Assembly: GCA_031308135.1 (NCBI GenBank)
Contig: JAHLJT010000631.1
Span: 36,395,579-36,459,578, forward strand
DNA: 64,000 bases
Direction of reading: 5' to 3'
From: Acheta domesticus
Taxonomy: Eukaryota; Arthropoda; Insecta; Orthoptera; Gryllidae
The notes beneath the pieces are model-generated. The model was not told the origin of the DNA. It made no database searches and worked only from the letters and a program-made list of their open reading frames with translations. Numbering within the stretch: the first letter of the stretch is position 1; each line of letters opens with the position of its first letter. Shown here piece by piece: positions 33,027 through 44,360 of this stretch. The position numbers and the translations under genes were made by a program.

Positions 33027-33539
33027 AAATCATGCCAAATGTGATAGAATGTCATGATTCCTGCAGGAGGACTGTGTTCCTTCATTTCTTTGGGTGTCTT
33101 ACTTCGATGCATTTTTAGAAAAAAATAATTTATATGAATTATTTTCAAAACGATTGAGTATTCAAAGTAACCACAGGATGGGGTTTACAGTATATTTAAA
33201 GATAATACAATCACATTTTGGCGGTAGTATTGATTGTCTTTAAATAGATTTGACACTCCATCCAGCTGCTGAAAAAGTGTTATTTTTCATATTCGACACT
33301 CGCTGATCTAAAATTAGTTCGAGTCCCAGACACAGGTTTTTCGACATTCGACACAAGTTTAAAGTGAATTTCTTCGCTTCACAAGAAGCGACACATTACA
33401 TATATGACATGTCTAAAAAGCCTATATCAGTTCTACAGAGGGAGTGAATGTGTAGAATATCCTGGGAAAGGTAATATAAAAGATGCAATGAATGATAAAA
33501 CAGCAAACCCACTAGTCCCAAAATTCCACCGTGATCGAC
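33027..33539. other. AT-rich sequence, nothing recognised
   Basis: No feature supported. Confidence 0.4.
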
Positions 33540-33920
33540 CGGGCTTCGAACTCTGCTCCCCAGAGGAGGAAGGCTAGCGCGGCGGCGCTTGGCTGCGCGT
33601 GGCCCCGAAGAGGCGGCGGGCGGCGCGGCGGTCGCGAGGGCTGCGCTGCGAGCGCTATGGCTGCGCCGAGGCGCGCCCAGGCCGCCGTGAAGCCGTCTCC
33701 GCCCAGGCCCTCCTCCCCTTCCTCCTCTCCCGCCCCACCCCGCCCCCTGCCACCCGCGCCGCGCCGCGCCGCGTCGCAGCGGAGAAAGTCTTCCGCTCCG
33801 GTGCGACGGTAGAGCTGCTCCCCTGCCGCCGCCGCCGCCTCCGCGTTGCACGCCGCCGCCGGGGCGCGGCGGCAGAGCAGCGGTTGTACTCGTTGCGTTG
33901 GCGGTGCATGGCCAGGCACT
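33540..33920. other. GC-rich block
   Basis: Strong CpG island-like block with Ala/Arg/Pro-rich frames in several phases on both strands. A Kozak-like ATG lies at 33657. Promoter function is possible, but no exon is supported. Confidence 0.4.
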
Positions 33921-35069
33921 TCCCTTCGGGGCATCTAGGAAGCGAATTGTGTACTTGTTAGCGTCATGAGGTCGATCAACAGCAACTAACAGACGCGGTT
34001 GAAGTTTGTGACACGAGGCGATGCGTAGGTGTGTAACGAAGCTACAGTCAGTTATTTGGGTTATCGGCAGTTACCGGCGTTCATATCATCTTATAAGAAA
34101 AAACAAAAATCAGAAATGTCATTGCTTAGAATAAGTGTATTCATTAATAAGTGTACCCTTAAGCCCCCGACATCTAGTTTATTTAATTTGTCCTTAACGG
34201 ACGGTGGACGGTTCAAATCGTTAACGGACCCCGGCCGTTAAGTGACTTTTCATCCTTTGGTTGTGTTAAGTCGATATGGTACTAAATAACGAAAAATACT
34301 AGTGTGCTTGTAATAGAGAAAACTGATGTGGAAACCCGATCCTTTGGTCTGACAGTCATGTACAGGGAAAATTCATTAGCGAAATGTTCTAATAAGACAC
34401 TAAACATTTGTATTCGTTCTGCAAGTCATTGAATGCGAGTCACTGCACATCCCACTTTTGCCTCGGAGTAGGCGTGCCTAGAAAAACCAAACACCCAAAA
34501 ATATCATGGAAGGTCCCATATGATTTCATTTCATAGATTAAGGCATTGGGTTTTTCAGTTGTTGAGTTGTGCGCCGTCGAATGCGTGAGGAAACAATCTG
34601 TTTCACGGGCCATGTGCTCCGATTTGCATTTGCGCTTGTCTCATGTGGACGTGTCTTCTGAACAAATCGTTGATATTGAGGTTATCGTACAAATCTTATG
34701 TAAAATTCTTTCTTTTTACCTTCTATTTGTTAATGTTGATTGGGAATGACGTTTTAAAAAACACTGAGAGATACATACCCTATAGAAATTGCATGGTTGA
34801 TATTGAATTGTATTAAAAATGTCGATTTCGTGGCTTGAGTGCCTTAATTTCCATAAACCTACCCACAAGTAAACGCGAAATTCATCTGTTCTCATAATTT
34901 AACGCTCTTCTCTGAAAACATAGTTCAATAATTTGTTTAAATGAAAGTTTCTTATTCAAAAGTGTCTCAAAGAATATAACACATCGGCAAGAAACTGTTT
35001 ACTGTTGTAATATGGAAGAAAACTGCACGGTTTATGCTTGAAATAGGTTTTTGTCTGCCTCCTCTTGCC
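33921..35069. other. AT-rich sequence with one short dispersed repeat
   Basis: Contains at 34187-34245 the second copy of the segment TCCTTAACGGACGG...GGCCGTTAAG, first seen at 22037-22090. The rest is unassigned. Confidence 0.45.
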
Positions 35070-35330
35070 ACCGCCATGGCGCGCCAGCCGCGCGTGATGG
35101 TGCTGAATTCAGAAAGCGTCTCCCGGACATTCTACCTCGATGAATGTGCTACCGCGCAGTCTCTGCTTCCGGTCTGCGCGTTCCTCAAGCCATTCGCTGG
35201 CGCAATCTGTTCTCCGCCTCATCCCGCCGCCCACTCTGCACCCTGCCCCCCTCCCAACCTGCCACGCCCCACCCTCATCGCCTCATCGCCAAGCTTCCGT
35301 CCCTCATTCTCCGGATCGCACAACGAGGTG
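35070..35330 (+). other. GC-rich block with a Kozak ATG
   Basis: GC-rich; a start in good context (CCGCCATGG, ATG at 35076) opens a frame of about 90 codons running into the following SINE. The Pro/Ser-rich C-terminal part looks compositional. No domain recognised. Confidence 0.35.
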
Positions 35331-35332
35331 GG

Positions 35333-35395
35333 TGAGTTAGCTCAGAGCTAGCATTGCGGTTGTCTCTGCAGCGTGTCTGACCTGGAGGTCCTAGG
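35333..35395 (+). mobile_element. outer SINE family A copy, left part
   Basis: tRNA-like head GAGTTAGCTCAGAGCTAGC with CTCTGCAGCG and GTCTGACCTGGAGGTCC. It is broken in its box B region by a second SINE and continues at 38384. Confidence 0.8.
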
Positions 35396-35603
35396 TTTGA
35401 TTAATTGATTGATTCGTGTTTCCGGGCGCGTCAACTAATTTGGTCATTAGTCCCGTAAGTGTAGTGCGTGTTTTTTTCTCGGGAGGTGGCGATGATCTTT
35501 TCCCCACTGGATGGCGAGATGTGGCGCCGACATACCATCGACTAGCGGGGTTTTCCCCTCAACCAGGTATCTCCCACCAGCGGGGCACCGCCTCAACCGG
35601 GAC
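35396..35603 (-). mobile_element. inner SINE family A copy, left part
   Basis: Minus-strand copy starting with its TTAATTGATTGATT tail and 3' module. The direct repeat CTGGAGGTCCTAGG (35382-35395 and 38384-38397) is the target duplication made when it entered the outer SINE. It is interrupted at AACCGGGAC by a 2557-bp element and resumes at 38161. Confidence 0.85.
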
Positions 35604-36408
35604 GCATATAAGCAAACTGCACATGTATTCGGCACCGGGCTTCCCTGATTGGCTAGCGGGCGAGGAGCGCGAAACCGCGCGAAATTCGTATCTCTTTCTA
35701 CGGAGAGAAGAGCCACAGCGAGTGAGTGCATGACGCACGTGGACTCGGCTACTACTACTCGGAAATTTTAATGGATAATGAAGAAGAAACTGTCATAAGA
35801 ACTGCAATATGTTCGATTGAATACATTTGGGTTGAGAAATGTGCGAAGATCGCCCAAACGAAATGGAATGTCAGATCATAAAAATCTTCAGGAAAATGAT
35901 TTATTTGTTCGTAAGTTGATAGAAATACATCTTATGTTCTAATTTTATTATAAAGACAGCAAAATTTGTCCTTTCACTTTCAGAAAACTGTGCCATCATA
36001 GTTCATACCGAAAAGTACCGTAGTAGGGACGAAAAATAGAAGACTTTATAAAAATTCTGGCTGTCAAGCAACATTGTCTGCAAACGTAACACTGCAGACA
36101 CAAGAAGAAAAGATGCCTTTATAAGATACGTAGGGTTTTCAATTTGTATATTTATATTTATTTTAAATTTGTTTACAGAGGTCTTGATACAGCTTCAAAA
36201 CAAAACTTTGCCACACATAGTGTTAGTGAGCACGTGAACATTAATTTCGAGTTATAATAGTTGTTCTAAAACTGATGTCCGCGATTCTCCAAGAAACTAT
36301 AAAAGTATCAATTCATTAAAAATTCGGGCTATTTGTGACGGTCATTATTTTCATCGTCCCCTAGAGGAATTCAAATTAGTTTTTCTGAAACTTGGTTTGG
36401 TAGTTTAT

Positions 36409-36641
36409 GCTAGATTTCTTATTTCATGGCGCGTGAGGGCCTGTCTTCACGATGAAACATATCACGGCATTTCTCGTCTTTCTCGGTCGTGCCTCTAGAT
36501 GTCGCACGATCGCGACCATGTCGAGTAGTGCTTGTGATCATGCGACATCTGGCGGCACGACCGAGAAAGATGCGAAATGCCCTCAGATATTCCATCGTGA
36601 AGACAGGCCCTTTCTCTCCAAGAAATAAAAACCCAAGTATA
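36409..36641. mobile_element. foldback MITE, copy 1
   Basis: A palindromic unit: CTTTCTCGGTCGTGCC and ATGTCGCA on the left pair with TGCGACAT and GGCACGACCGAGAAAG on the right, and CTGTCTTCACGATG pairs with CATCGTGAAGACAGG further out. The outer right end is CCAAGAAATAAAAACCC. The same family is present at 48871-49113. Confidence 0.85.
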
Positions 36642-36989
36642 GGTCCACTGTATTCTCGGAATCAAACCGCGTGTGCGATCAGGTTTAAGCCCACTGTATT
36701 CCAAGAAACGTCTCCCACGTTGTGACGCGCAATCAGGCGTTTCAGATTGCAAACATCCGTCGTATCAGCTAACTCTTGGAGCTAATCAAAGAATGAAACA
36801 GTCAGTTCGACAGACCATTTATATATTCCCAATCACCATTAACATTTTAATAATACGTCTTATGTGGATTCTTACGGTATAATAAAAAACTTGAGAATGC
36901 TGTTAAATTACTGTAATTACACTAATTTTAATGTTAAAAATTAAACACAAGCCTAATAACCAATTAAAATAATTAATTTTTATTTTCAG

Positions 36990-37276
36990 ATAGGATTGTG
37001 TGGAGTTATAACAATTAAGAAAATTCATAACCACAATGTAAGAACTGCTGAAACAGCAGTCCCTGCCAGCTGATAAGGCTACAAGGGGAGCATTCCTTCA
37101 ATATTTGAAAACGGGTATGAATATTACAGAATCATGCAAAGATCACCAGATCCTTCTTGAATACATTGAAGATATTTGTGGAGACGATTATGCCAGTGGT
37201 TGTACAAATTCAACAGAAAGAACTGTGCTACTGACATACCTAGGGCCTAGGTCAGGCCAAAGGGAAATCTCGTAGT
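36990..37276 (+). pseudogene. coding-looking fragment with splice acceptor, inside TIR element
   Basis: An acceptor-like TTTTTATTTTCAG ends at 36989. From 37042 to 37276 an open frame of 78 codons reads ELLKQQSLPADKATRGAFLQ, then YLKTGMNITESCKDHQILL, EYIEDICGDDYASGC, and ends RTVLLTYLGPRSGQREIS-stop. Its composition is that of a globular protein and unlike the AT-rich surroundings. A TAA at 37039 separates it from the acceptor in this frame. I do not recognise the family. It could be an exon captured by the transposon or a remnant of its own ORF. Confidence 0.45.
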
Positions 37277-37904
37277 TAGTTACTGTATATCATATTTACA
37301 TTATTGCCTCATTATTACATTATTTTTCGCTGTTTTTTATTTTTGGTTCAGTTCACTATGTAATGTAATTAATTCATTTAAATATTATGAAATACATGAT
37401 TAATCGATGACAGCTGCCTGTTTTTATGCGCATGAGCAGATTTTAAATATTTCAGGCACTAAAACCATTATAAAAATGTTCTTAATAAATGTGTTCAAAT
37501 TCATTTAGATGCTATCGAAAAATTAAAAAAATGAGTAGTTGGCAAAAACCATTGAGAAATTTGAGTACCTACAAACCTTTCTATTACAACCTATTTTTTC
37601 TCCTGAAATAAATCACATTACCTTCAATAAGATAATAATATACTATAATAATATACAAATGTTTAAAAAATGTGAAGTGCAGTAGATATTTTAAAAAAAT
37701 TTTCATTTTGCAACCTAAGTTAATTTTAATTTAATTCTGTTCAAAATTGGAAATAATACTGAGAAAACTTTCGGTTTCAGCCTCCTTTGATGTTACATTC
37801 CCTTCCCTGTAACTGAACATTTTTTAATGGCACATTACAAATGTTGATACGTGAGCTGAATAAAATCCTTGAGTCGTCTGGTTCAATGAATAATTATAAT
37901 TACA

Positions 37905-37978
37905 AATATGTTTATTATTTAACAAAAATCTATGATGCCTCTCCCCCATAAAATTAACCGGCTGGATCCGCCCCTGGT
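37905..37978 (-). mobile_element. hAT-like terminal fragment
   Basis: Ends with GGATCCGCCCCTGG, the reverse complement of the CAGGGGCGGATCC end common among hAT elements. The preceding AAATATGTTTATTATTTAA and CTCCCCCA strings recur at 38813-38881. Confidence 0.5.
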
Positions 37979-38160
37979 ATAAATAGTAATAAAATGAAAA
38001 GCATTTGTGCAGTTAAAAAAGTGACAAAACAGTCCTTAAAACGAACCTACAACATTTGTAATAAGAGAACGTAAACGAATTTCGCGGGGTTCCGTGCTCC
38101 GCGCCCGCTAGCCAATAAGGGAAGCCCGGTGCCGAATACATGTGCAGTTTGCTTATATGC

Positions 38161-38383
38161 AACCGGGACAAGTTGCAAGCTCCCGACATGTGTGGCAGTG
38201 TAGTGCATGTTAGTATAAGTGTGTGTGTAAGAGGAGAGGATAGGACAAGGAAGAGGAAGGAAAGATCGCGTGCGGTCCGTGACCCGCTTGTTAGGATACT
38301 GCTCCGGCATTCACCTGGTGTTGATCGGAGAAACCACGGAAAACTACCGATCAGAGAAGCCGGCCGCTAGAACTCTCCTCCAG
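38161..38383 (-). mobile_element. inner SINE family A copy, right part
   Basis: Begins with the second AACCGGGAC and continues through GCTCCCGACATGTGTGG and GATCGCGTGCGGTCCGTGAC to CTCTCCTCCAG. It ends there, lacking the tRNA-like head, so the copy is 5'-truncated. Confidence 0.85.
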
Positions 38384-38640
38384 CTGGAGGTCCTAGGGCT
38401 CGAGTCCCAAGAGTGGAGGTATCTTCACACTGGGTAGATAGCTAATCTGAATTCATTCACTGTCTGGAGATTTCTGGCGCTTGGTTGCCCGGTTCGGTGG
38501 TTTTCCTTGGTTTTGCCTATCAATATCTGGCAAATTCCTGAGCAGCATTCTAACAAACGGACTATGGACCGCGCGTGATCAATAACTCTTCCTAGTCCTA
38601 TTGTCACTCCCGTAACACTTGCATGCACTACACTCACTAG
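38384..38640 (+). mobile_element. outer SINE family A copy, right part
   Basis: Resumes with the duplicated CTGGAGGTCCTAGG, then box B GCTCGAGTCCC, and continues to GCACTACACTCACTAG, where a further element abuts it. Confidence 0.8.
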
Positions 38641-38881
38641 CGGATCCATGGAAGGGCAGGGAGGCCATGCTCCCCCCCCAAGGCGTAGAGTTTTCGTTTA
38701 CCTTCCTTCATTTGGCAAAATTGATTTAAATATTTATGTTCGAATTAAGTAATTATTTAAACAACAATATTGTATAGTATCATATCTACTGTACATAAAT
38801 AATATGCAATATAACAAATATGTTTATTATTTAAGAAAAATCCACAATGAGGGGCCAAGACCCTCCCCCAAAATGATCGGC
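38641..38881 (+). mobile_element. hAT-like fragment
   Basis: The left end CGGATCCATGGAAGGGCAGG with a CCATGCTCCCCCCC stretch resembles hAT termini. At its right, AAATATGTTTATTATTTAA and CCCTCCCCCAAAATGATCGG match the fragment at 37905-37978. No transposase; ends are not fully resolved. Confidence 0.5.
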
Positions 38882-40263
38882 AAAACATTCACTAAAATGA
38901 GTCTAATAACAGAATGTTGACGTGCTCTGATTCTATATCAATCATGCGGCCCTTACCTGTAATACCCATTGTCATACACCTTACTACTTTAGAAAATTAA
39001 ATATAATATGAATAGTTTAGTAGCAGTTCAGGGACGACTATAAGTCAGAATAACGAGTTCCTCTGTTTGGGTGCAAAATGCGTTGGAAAGTTTTATGCTA
39101 CCCTCCCCATCCGAAATTTTTTTAGTCCGTCCTTGTCTTCTATGTAGGACACAGTACAGAGAGTTGAAATGCACCCAAAAGTCCTACTGGCTGGTTTTTA
39201 AGTATTCCCGTAGAATTTGAATAAAAATGATAAAATTAGCAATTTCCATGAATTTTTTCATCTTTTATTCAATAAGCCTATTGGAATCGATAGAAAATCG
39301 AAGTATAATCGTTATTTGGCTTCAATTTACTAAATTGACACGAGTAAAAACCACTAGTAAAAAAGAAAACCAATATTCCGCGCTCTTCGGAACCACCAAA
39401 TAGAAAAATGTCAATTTGTGATTGCGAAGTCAATTCACGTTCTTTTAAAAAATAATAATTTTGAATTTTTCTTCTTTAAATTTGTGGTCAAACAGTCAAG
39501 TTTTGGTTGTGATTACTAAAAGGACTTTGGGTTTGGGGCCTTTTGGCCCATTTGGCTCGCCGCGTCAGTGCGACGGCTGATGGCTGACGCTTGGTGGCTG
39601 ACGGCAGATGCTCGTCGCAGACAACCTTGCGACCCGCTCCGCATTTTACGGTGGCTCCGACACAAAGAAATCCGCGACGTTTGTTTTTTTGAGCAGACAG
39701 CGTTGCGCTGAACACGCGGTGGTTCATGCAGCACTACTACGGAAGCCTTGGAGGAAACTCGCTGAGGTTTGGCACGGTTCGCACACGACAGAACAATAGT
39801 TTGGAATTTGAATCATGTGATCTTTTCCTGATCTAGTTTTCATTAATGATTCCTTCCGTTATAGTAGTTTCTGTAATTAAATGTACGACTGAACGGACAA
39901 ATGAAGACCTTGTTGCAATAACATACTATGCCACATTTTTGATGAAATGGAGATATTAATGGTTTTCGATGTCCCGTAGATGTAAATCTAGATTATGAGT
40001 TTTTATTTTAAAGACTCGCCGCAGGATGACCGTGTAATTCATAAATTAATGTTTTTATCCTTATGTGTAGAATGTAAAGTCTAAACCTTTCCTCTCAGTT
40101 TTCTCAAAACTTACGTATTATGGCATAGCAGTGTATAGTACCGAGATATTCAAATGTATCCCAGTTTCTAAAGCATATTTCAAGTAGCTCTTTATATGTT
40201 TAAGCTGTAATCTTTTCTAATCGAAAACGTGTTATAAATTAAAGTATTGATTTTATATTCTTA
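38882..40263. other. unassigned sequence
   Basis: AT-rich apart from a modest GC-rich patch (39535-39780) containing repeated GGCTGA. Nothing recognised. Confidence 0.4.
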
Positions 40264-40640
40264 AGAGTGGCAAGTTGATTTGTTTCCAGGCGCGACAAGT
40301 GACATGGCCAGTATTCACATACGTGTAGTGCATCTTTTACGTAGAGTGGTGACGATATTCTTCCCCCGTTGAAATGTTTGATCCGGCGCCGACCTATACT
40401 CGGAGAGTGGGCTTCCCTCTCTCGATATCTCCGGCATTGGAACATCGGAACAAGCTGTAAACCATCGAAATGTATGGTTGTGTAGAGGCAGAATTATTGT
40501 TCGCCTGTTTATCAAAAACATGTCTTCTTGTTTTGATTTGAAGTTGATTTGAGAGAGGGGGGACAAAGGGGAGGATTGGATGACCACGCGGTCCTTGGTT
40601 GTTAGGATACCAATCCGGCATTCGCCTATTCGTGATCGAG
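40264..40640 (-). mobile_element. SINE family A, degenerate copy
   Basis: Recognisable 3' module (CCAGGCGCGACAAGTGACATGG), GATCCGGCGCCGACCTA and CCGGCATTCGCC. About 60 bp of unrelated sequence replaces the TG-rich middle. No head. Confidence 0.65.
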
Positions 40641-41649
40641 GAAACAACTGTTGTTGCTCCGTGATTTCTCAGCCGGTTTTCTCTTCAGTTCAGTGTGAAT
40701 GGCAGATTTTTTTTAAAGAATACAACTATATGAGATTTTGGAAAATCAGCTTTTTTTAGTAGAAGGACCATATCACGTTGAAACGTTGCTCTTGATAATT
40801 ATTGGAAAATGTAGAAATATCATTGCAGGTAATTTTAAGCCATAGCCCCTTTTACCCGCGGAAAGGTGCCTCCTTCTTTTTTCAATATGAAAAATTTTGA
40901 TTTGGGTTTTTTTTATTGAACTAATGTAAACATTTGCTTTCCGGTAAAATCATGCGCCGCTGTGTGTTTGAAGTAATTGAGTCCAGATGTGGGTGTGTGT
41001 GCGAGTGCTTGAAAGCGTATATCCGTATCAGGCCTGTCGTGCCTTCCGCGTGCGCGGGCAACGAAGGTTCAGGCAATGGAAGCGGCATTGAGGCGGACGC
41101 GACATCTGTTTCCTCTGAGCTCCCCCTCCCCCCCCCCGCCCCCTGCAGCTGGCTCTCGGCCAGACGCCTGCGCGCGCGCTGGTGCAGAACGAGCGGAAAT
41201 TACTGCTAATCAAGAGTCAATAACACTGGAGAAGTACTGATTACGAATGACCCAACGCAGCAGGTATTCGAAATCCGAATTAAATGCTTTTGAACATGTG
41301 GCACCAAAACCTGTTCAACTATTACGCGGCTCATTAATATAACTGACAAGATTATTTCTATACTATTTCCGATTGCTCTTCAGTGTTGGTGTTGTTCAGC
41401 ATCCGCGCACTTGCTGTACTGCCGAAGTCTTCGTTGTTAATGAGGAATTGGTCGTATGGGAAGGGCAAATCTACGCAACTGATAGATTCATCTAAGGGTG
41501 GATGTGAATACAGATGTGACAAGTAAGGATCGCATGCGGTCCATAGCTCGAATAGTATTGGATTGGATTGGACTGGGGTTGAGGATAGGATGGGGCGGGA
41601 TCGTGGGTGGAGACGGGGCGAGAGGGACGATGCGAGGAATGGGGACGAG
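40641..41649. other. unassigned sequence with a GC-rich patch
   Basis: GC-rich at 41030-41195 with a C10-type run. At 41525-41555 a short GGATCGCATGCGGTCC string may be a SINE scrap. Confidence 0.35.
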
Positions 41650-41935
41650 AACAGAGCAGCAGTGACACAGTAGCGGGGGGTGCGTGCATCTCAGAGACGA
41701 CTCCGCTCCGCTTGCATTTCTCGTCCTCGTGAGCTCTGTTTGCCTGCCCCAGAGCGCCGCGCCGCGCAGCGCCGCCCGTGCGACAGCTGTCTCGCCCCGC
41801 AGGCTGCCGGCGCGGCGGCGGCGCGTGTTTGCTTTGCCCTGCCCTGCCCCGCGCGGCGCGGCGAGCGCAGCCAACGGCACCGGCCGCGTGCGCGGAATAA
41901 GCAGCCGCAAAAACTACGAGACGCGGAGACACACA
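41650..41935. other. GC-rich block
   Basis: CpG-rich block with overlapping frames of 110-146 codons on both strands and no domain. Confidence 0.4.
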
Positions 41936-43619
41936 GGCTACGCCATCCGCACGGACCCGTTCATTCCTATGTGCAGGGCCGCCGGGAGAAGAACCGGTCT
42001 CGGTACAAAGGTGGACCCATATAAAGTGAATCTTTTATAAGGGCGGCACGTATGTGCACTTATTATTTCTTAGTCGGTTATATTATTGAGTTAGAATAGA
42101 CTTATATCCTTTGGGGATAGACTGTTCACAAAGGTTCTTAGTCCGTTCTCGGAAATTTGCGGTGTCTCAGTACGTTACGTAATACACATTGTAACCCGCG
42201 TGTGCGTTTTATTTTTGAAAAAAGTATTAACTTGCAAAGTTAAATTAGATTAGGTGCGACGAAAACTAAAAGAGTGTAATGTAATTAAATGTATTATGTA
42301 AATATACGTTCCAATTATAATAAAAAATCATGGGCCAGTGGGAGGCTTCATCAGCCTCTTGGCCTGCTTGCACGCCAGCGGCCCGCGATGTAGAGGTGCC
42401 ATCGCACACAACTCCGGGCACCGAGATCCAAAAGCAATCTATTCTCGAAGAATTTGAGATTGACAGAACGGTTTTTTGGATTTCCCTTCTTCTCAATCAC
42501 TGCATGATCATTCCACAATTATTCAGTCGTATCCTTATCCTTGTCTAAATCACTTATTAACTCCGGATACGACTATAAGCTACGAGAAGTGCCATCGCAA
42601 CAAACAATTTTTTAAAGGTTAGTCAAGGAACATGTTTCAATAAGCAAAAATATAACCTAACCCTAAAATGTCGCCTTAAAATGATACACTTTTTAACTTC
42701 AATCAATTTCACATGTCTCCATTAATTAATTGAGTCTATACGCCAACTTGGTGCGAGGGAGCGTTGTCCAATGAAGCGAGACCGAAATGGTTTAGTCAGA
42801 CATGGAAGTTTTAAACATTGATTATGACGTCATATGTAACCCATTTGAGCACTCATTTCATTCATAAATCGTCTGCTCGGGTCATTTACCCCAAACGATC
42901 AGCACCTTCGTAATATACGCAGTGAAAGGTAGCAGTGAATAAACGATGTAAAGACGAGAGCTCTCCCTTGTTTACGAACAGGCCCAAGCACTTCGGGTTG
43001 AGGAGATTTACTACTATAAACACCTTCAGCCTAAATAGGGCGGTGGAAATTTCCCTACGCCGGAAATTCTCCGTGTCTCACCCATCCCCACCGTGCACAC
43101 CTACTTCTATTAACATGTCCAGTGCAGCACCGCTTCGGGGCGTAAGTGTAACCGAATAATGTGGCCCTGTCATTACAAAGAAATATTGAGCACTTGCGGT
43201 TCCGTGAAAATAACTCGCACGAATTTCAATTCATTTCTAATAACACAGACCTGAATCACACATCACTCATTTTCATTTTCCGTGAAATATTCATTTCACT
43301 AAAATAAAACTGGGGTTGCAACATAATTCTTCGGAGTTATTTGTAAATAACTTTTTGAGAATGGCGATCTCACAAAAACTGATTAAAATGACGGGAACAG
43401 TGAATTTTCAGCTTCCAAACGACGCCTTGATTAAACGAACGCATCGAGAGATCTTCAATATTTCAGATCCGCATTTTATCAAATTTTAATTTAGATAGGT
43501 AATCCTTATTAGTATTGAACTAAGTAATAACTTTTCCAATTCATGTATTTAATTCTAAACTATTCGAATATATTCATAACGTACCTAAAATAAATGTTAC
43601 AAGTAAATTGGGTCCCCCT
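41936..43619. other. AT-rich sequence, nothing recognised
   Basis: A 72-codon plus-strand frame from ATG at 42330 (MGQWEASSASWPAC start) is the only frame with a proper Met, but it matches nothing that I recognise. Confidence 0.4.
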
Positions 43620-43867
43620 GACCAGCGGCGGCCTTTGACACCTGCTCCTTCTGCTCGTGCATTAAGCCCCCGTGTGACCCGCCCCGGTCCCGTCTATCCT
43701 GTGGCGTGCCGCGTGCCGCGGAGCCCGCTCTGAGCCGTGCGGCTGCGGCAGCTGTCGGGCGGGAGTCCCGTTGGAGCGGCGCGGCGCCTGCTGCCGCACG
43801 GCGGCAAGGGGGAACCCGTTCGCGGCGCCTAACGGAAGCGGCGCCGCTGCACCGTGCGGTGAACGCC
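43620..43867. other. GC-rich block
   Basis: CpG-rich block directly continuous with the hexamer array. The frame that crosses both is compositional. Confidence 0.4.
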
Positions 43868-44360
43868 CACGGCGCCTCCGCCTTTGCCTTCGTCTCCGCC
43901 TTCGCCTTCGCTTCCGCCTTTGCCTCCCCTTTCCCCTTCGTCTTCGCCTCCGCCTTCGCCTCCGCCTCCGCCTTCGCCTTCGCCTCCGCCTCCGCCTTCG
44001 CCTTTGCCTCCCCTTTCCCCTTCGCCTTCCCCTTCGTCTCCGCCTTCCCCTTCGTCTCCGCCTTCGCCTTCCCCTCCGCCTTCGCCTTCGCCTTCCCCTC
44101 CGCCTTCGCCTTCCCCTTCGCCTTCGCCTTCCCCTCCGCCTTCGCCTTCCCCTTCGCCTTCGCCTTCCCCTTCCCCTCCGCCTTCTCCTTCCCCTCCGCC
44201 TTCGCCTTCCTCTCCGCCTTCGCCTCCCTCTCCGCCTCTGCCCTCCGCCTTCGCCTTCGTCTCCACTTTCCCCTCCGCCTTAGTCTCCGCCTTCCCCTTC
44301 GCCTTTGCCTCCGCCTCCGCCTTCGCCTTCCTCTCCGCCTCCGCCTCCATCTCCACCTTC
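43868..44360 (+). repeat. (GCCTTC/GCCTCC)n hexamer array
   Basis: About 490 bp of 6-bp units GCCTYC with CCC variants, strictly pyrimidine-rich on the plus strand apart from the G at the start of each unit. It keeps three plus-strand and several minus-strand frames open (AFAF.SAF, LRLRLR, PSPSPP, EGEGEG). Flanking frames into the GC-rich block should not be read as a 279-residue protein. Confidence 0.9.

Larger units (their letters stand above)
35604..38160. mobile_element. 2557-bp TIR DNA transposon with 9-bp target duplication
   Basis: Ends are inverted repeats of about 87 bp (35604-35690 and 38074-38160) that start GCATATAAGCAAACTGCAC and differ at about six positions. The 9-bp direct repeat AACCGGGAC flanks them (35595-35603 and 38161-38169) and is SINE sequence, so the insertion boundary is exact. 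Nine-base duplications with long inverted ends are typical of Mutator-like elements; that superfamily is inferred. No transposase is visible, so it is non-autonomous. It contains a foldback MITE, a coding-looking fragment and a hAT-like end, so it is itself a composite. Confidence 0.9.
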
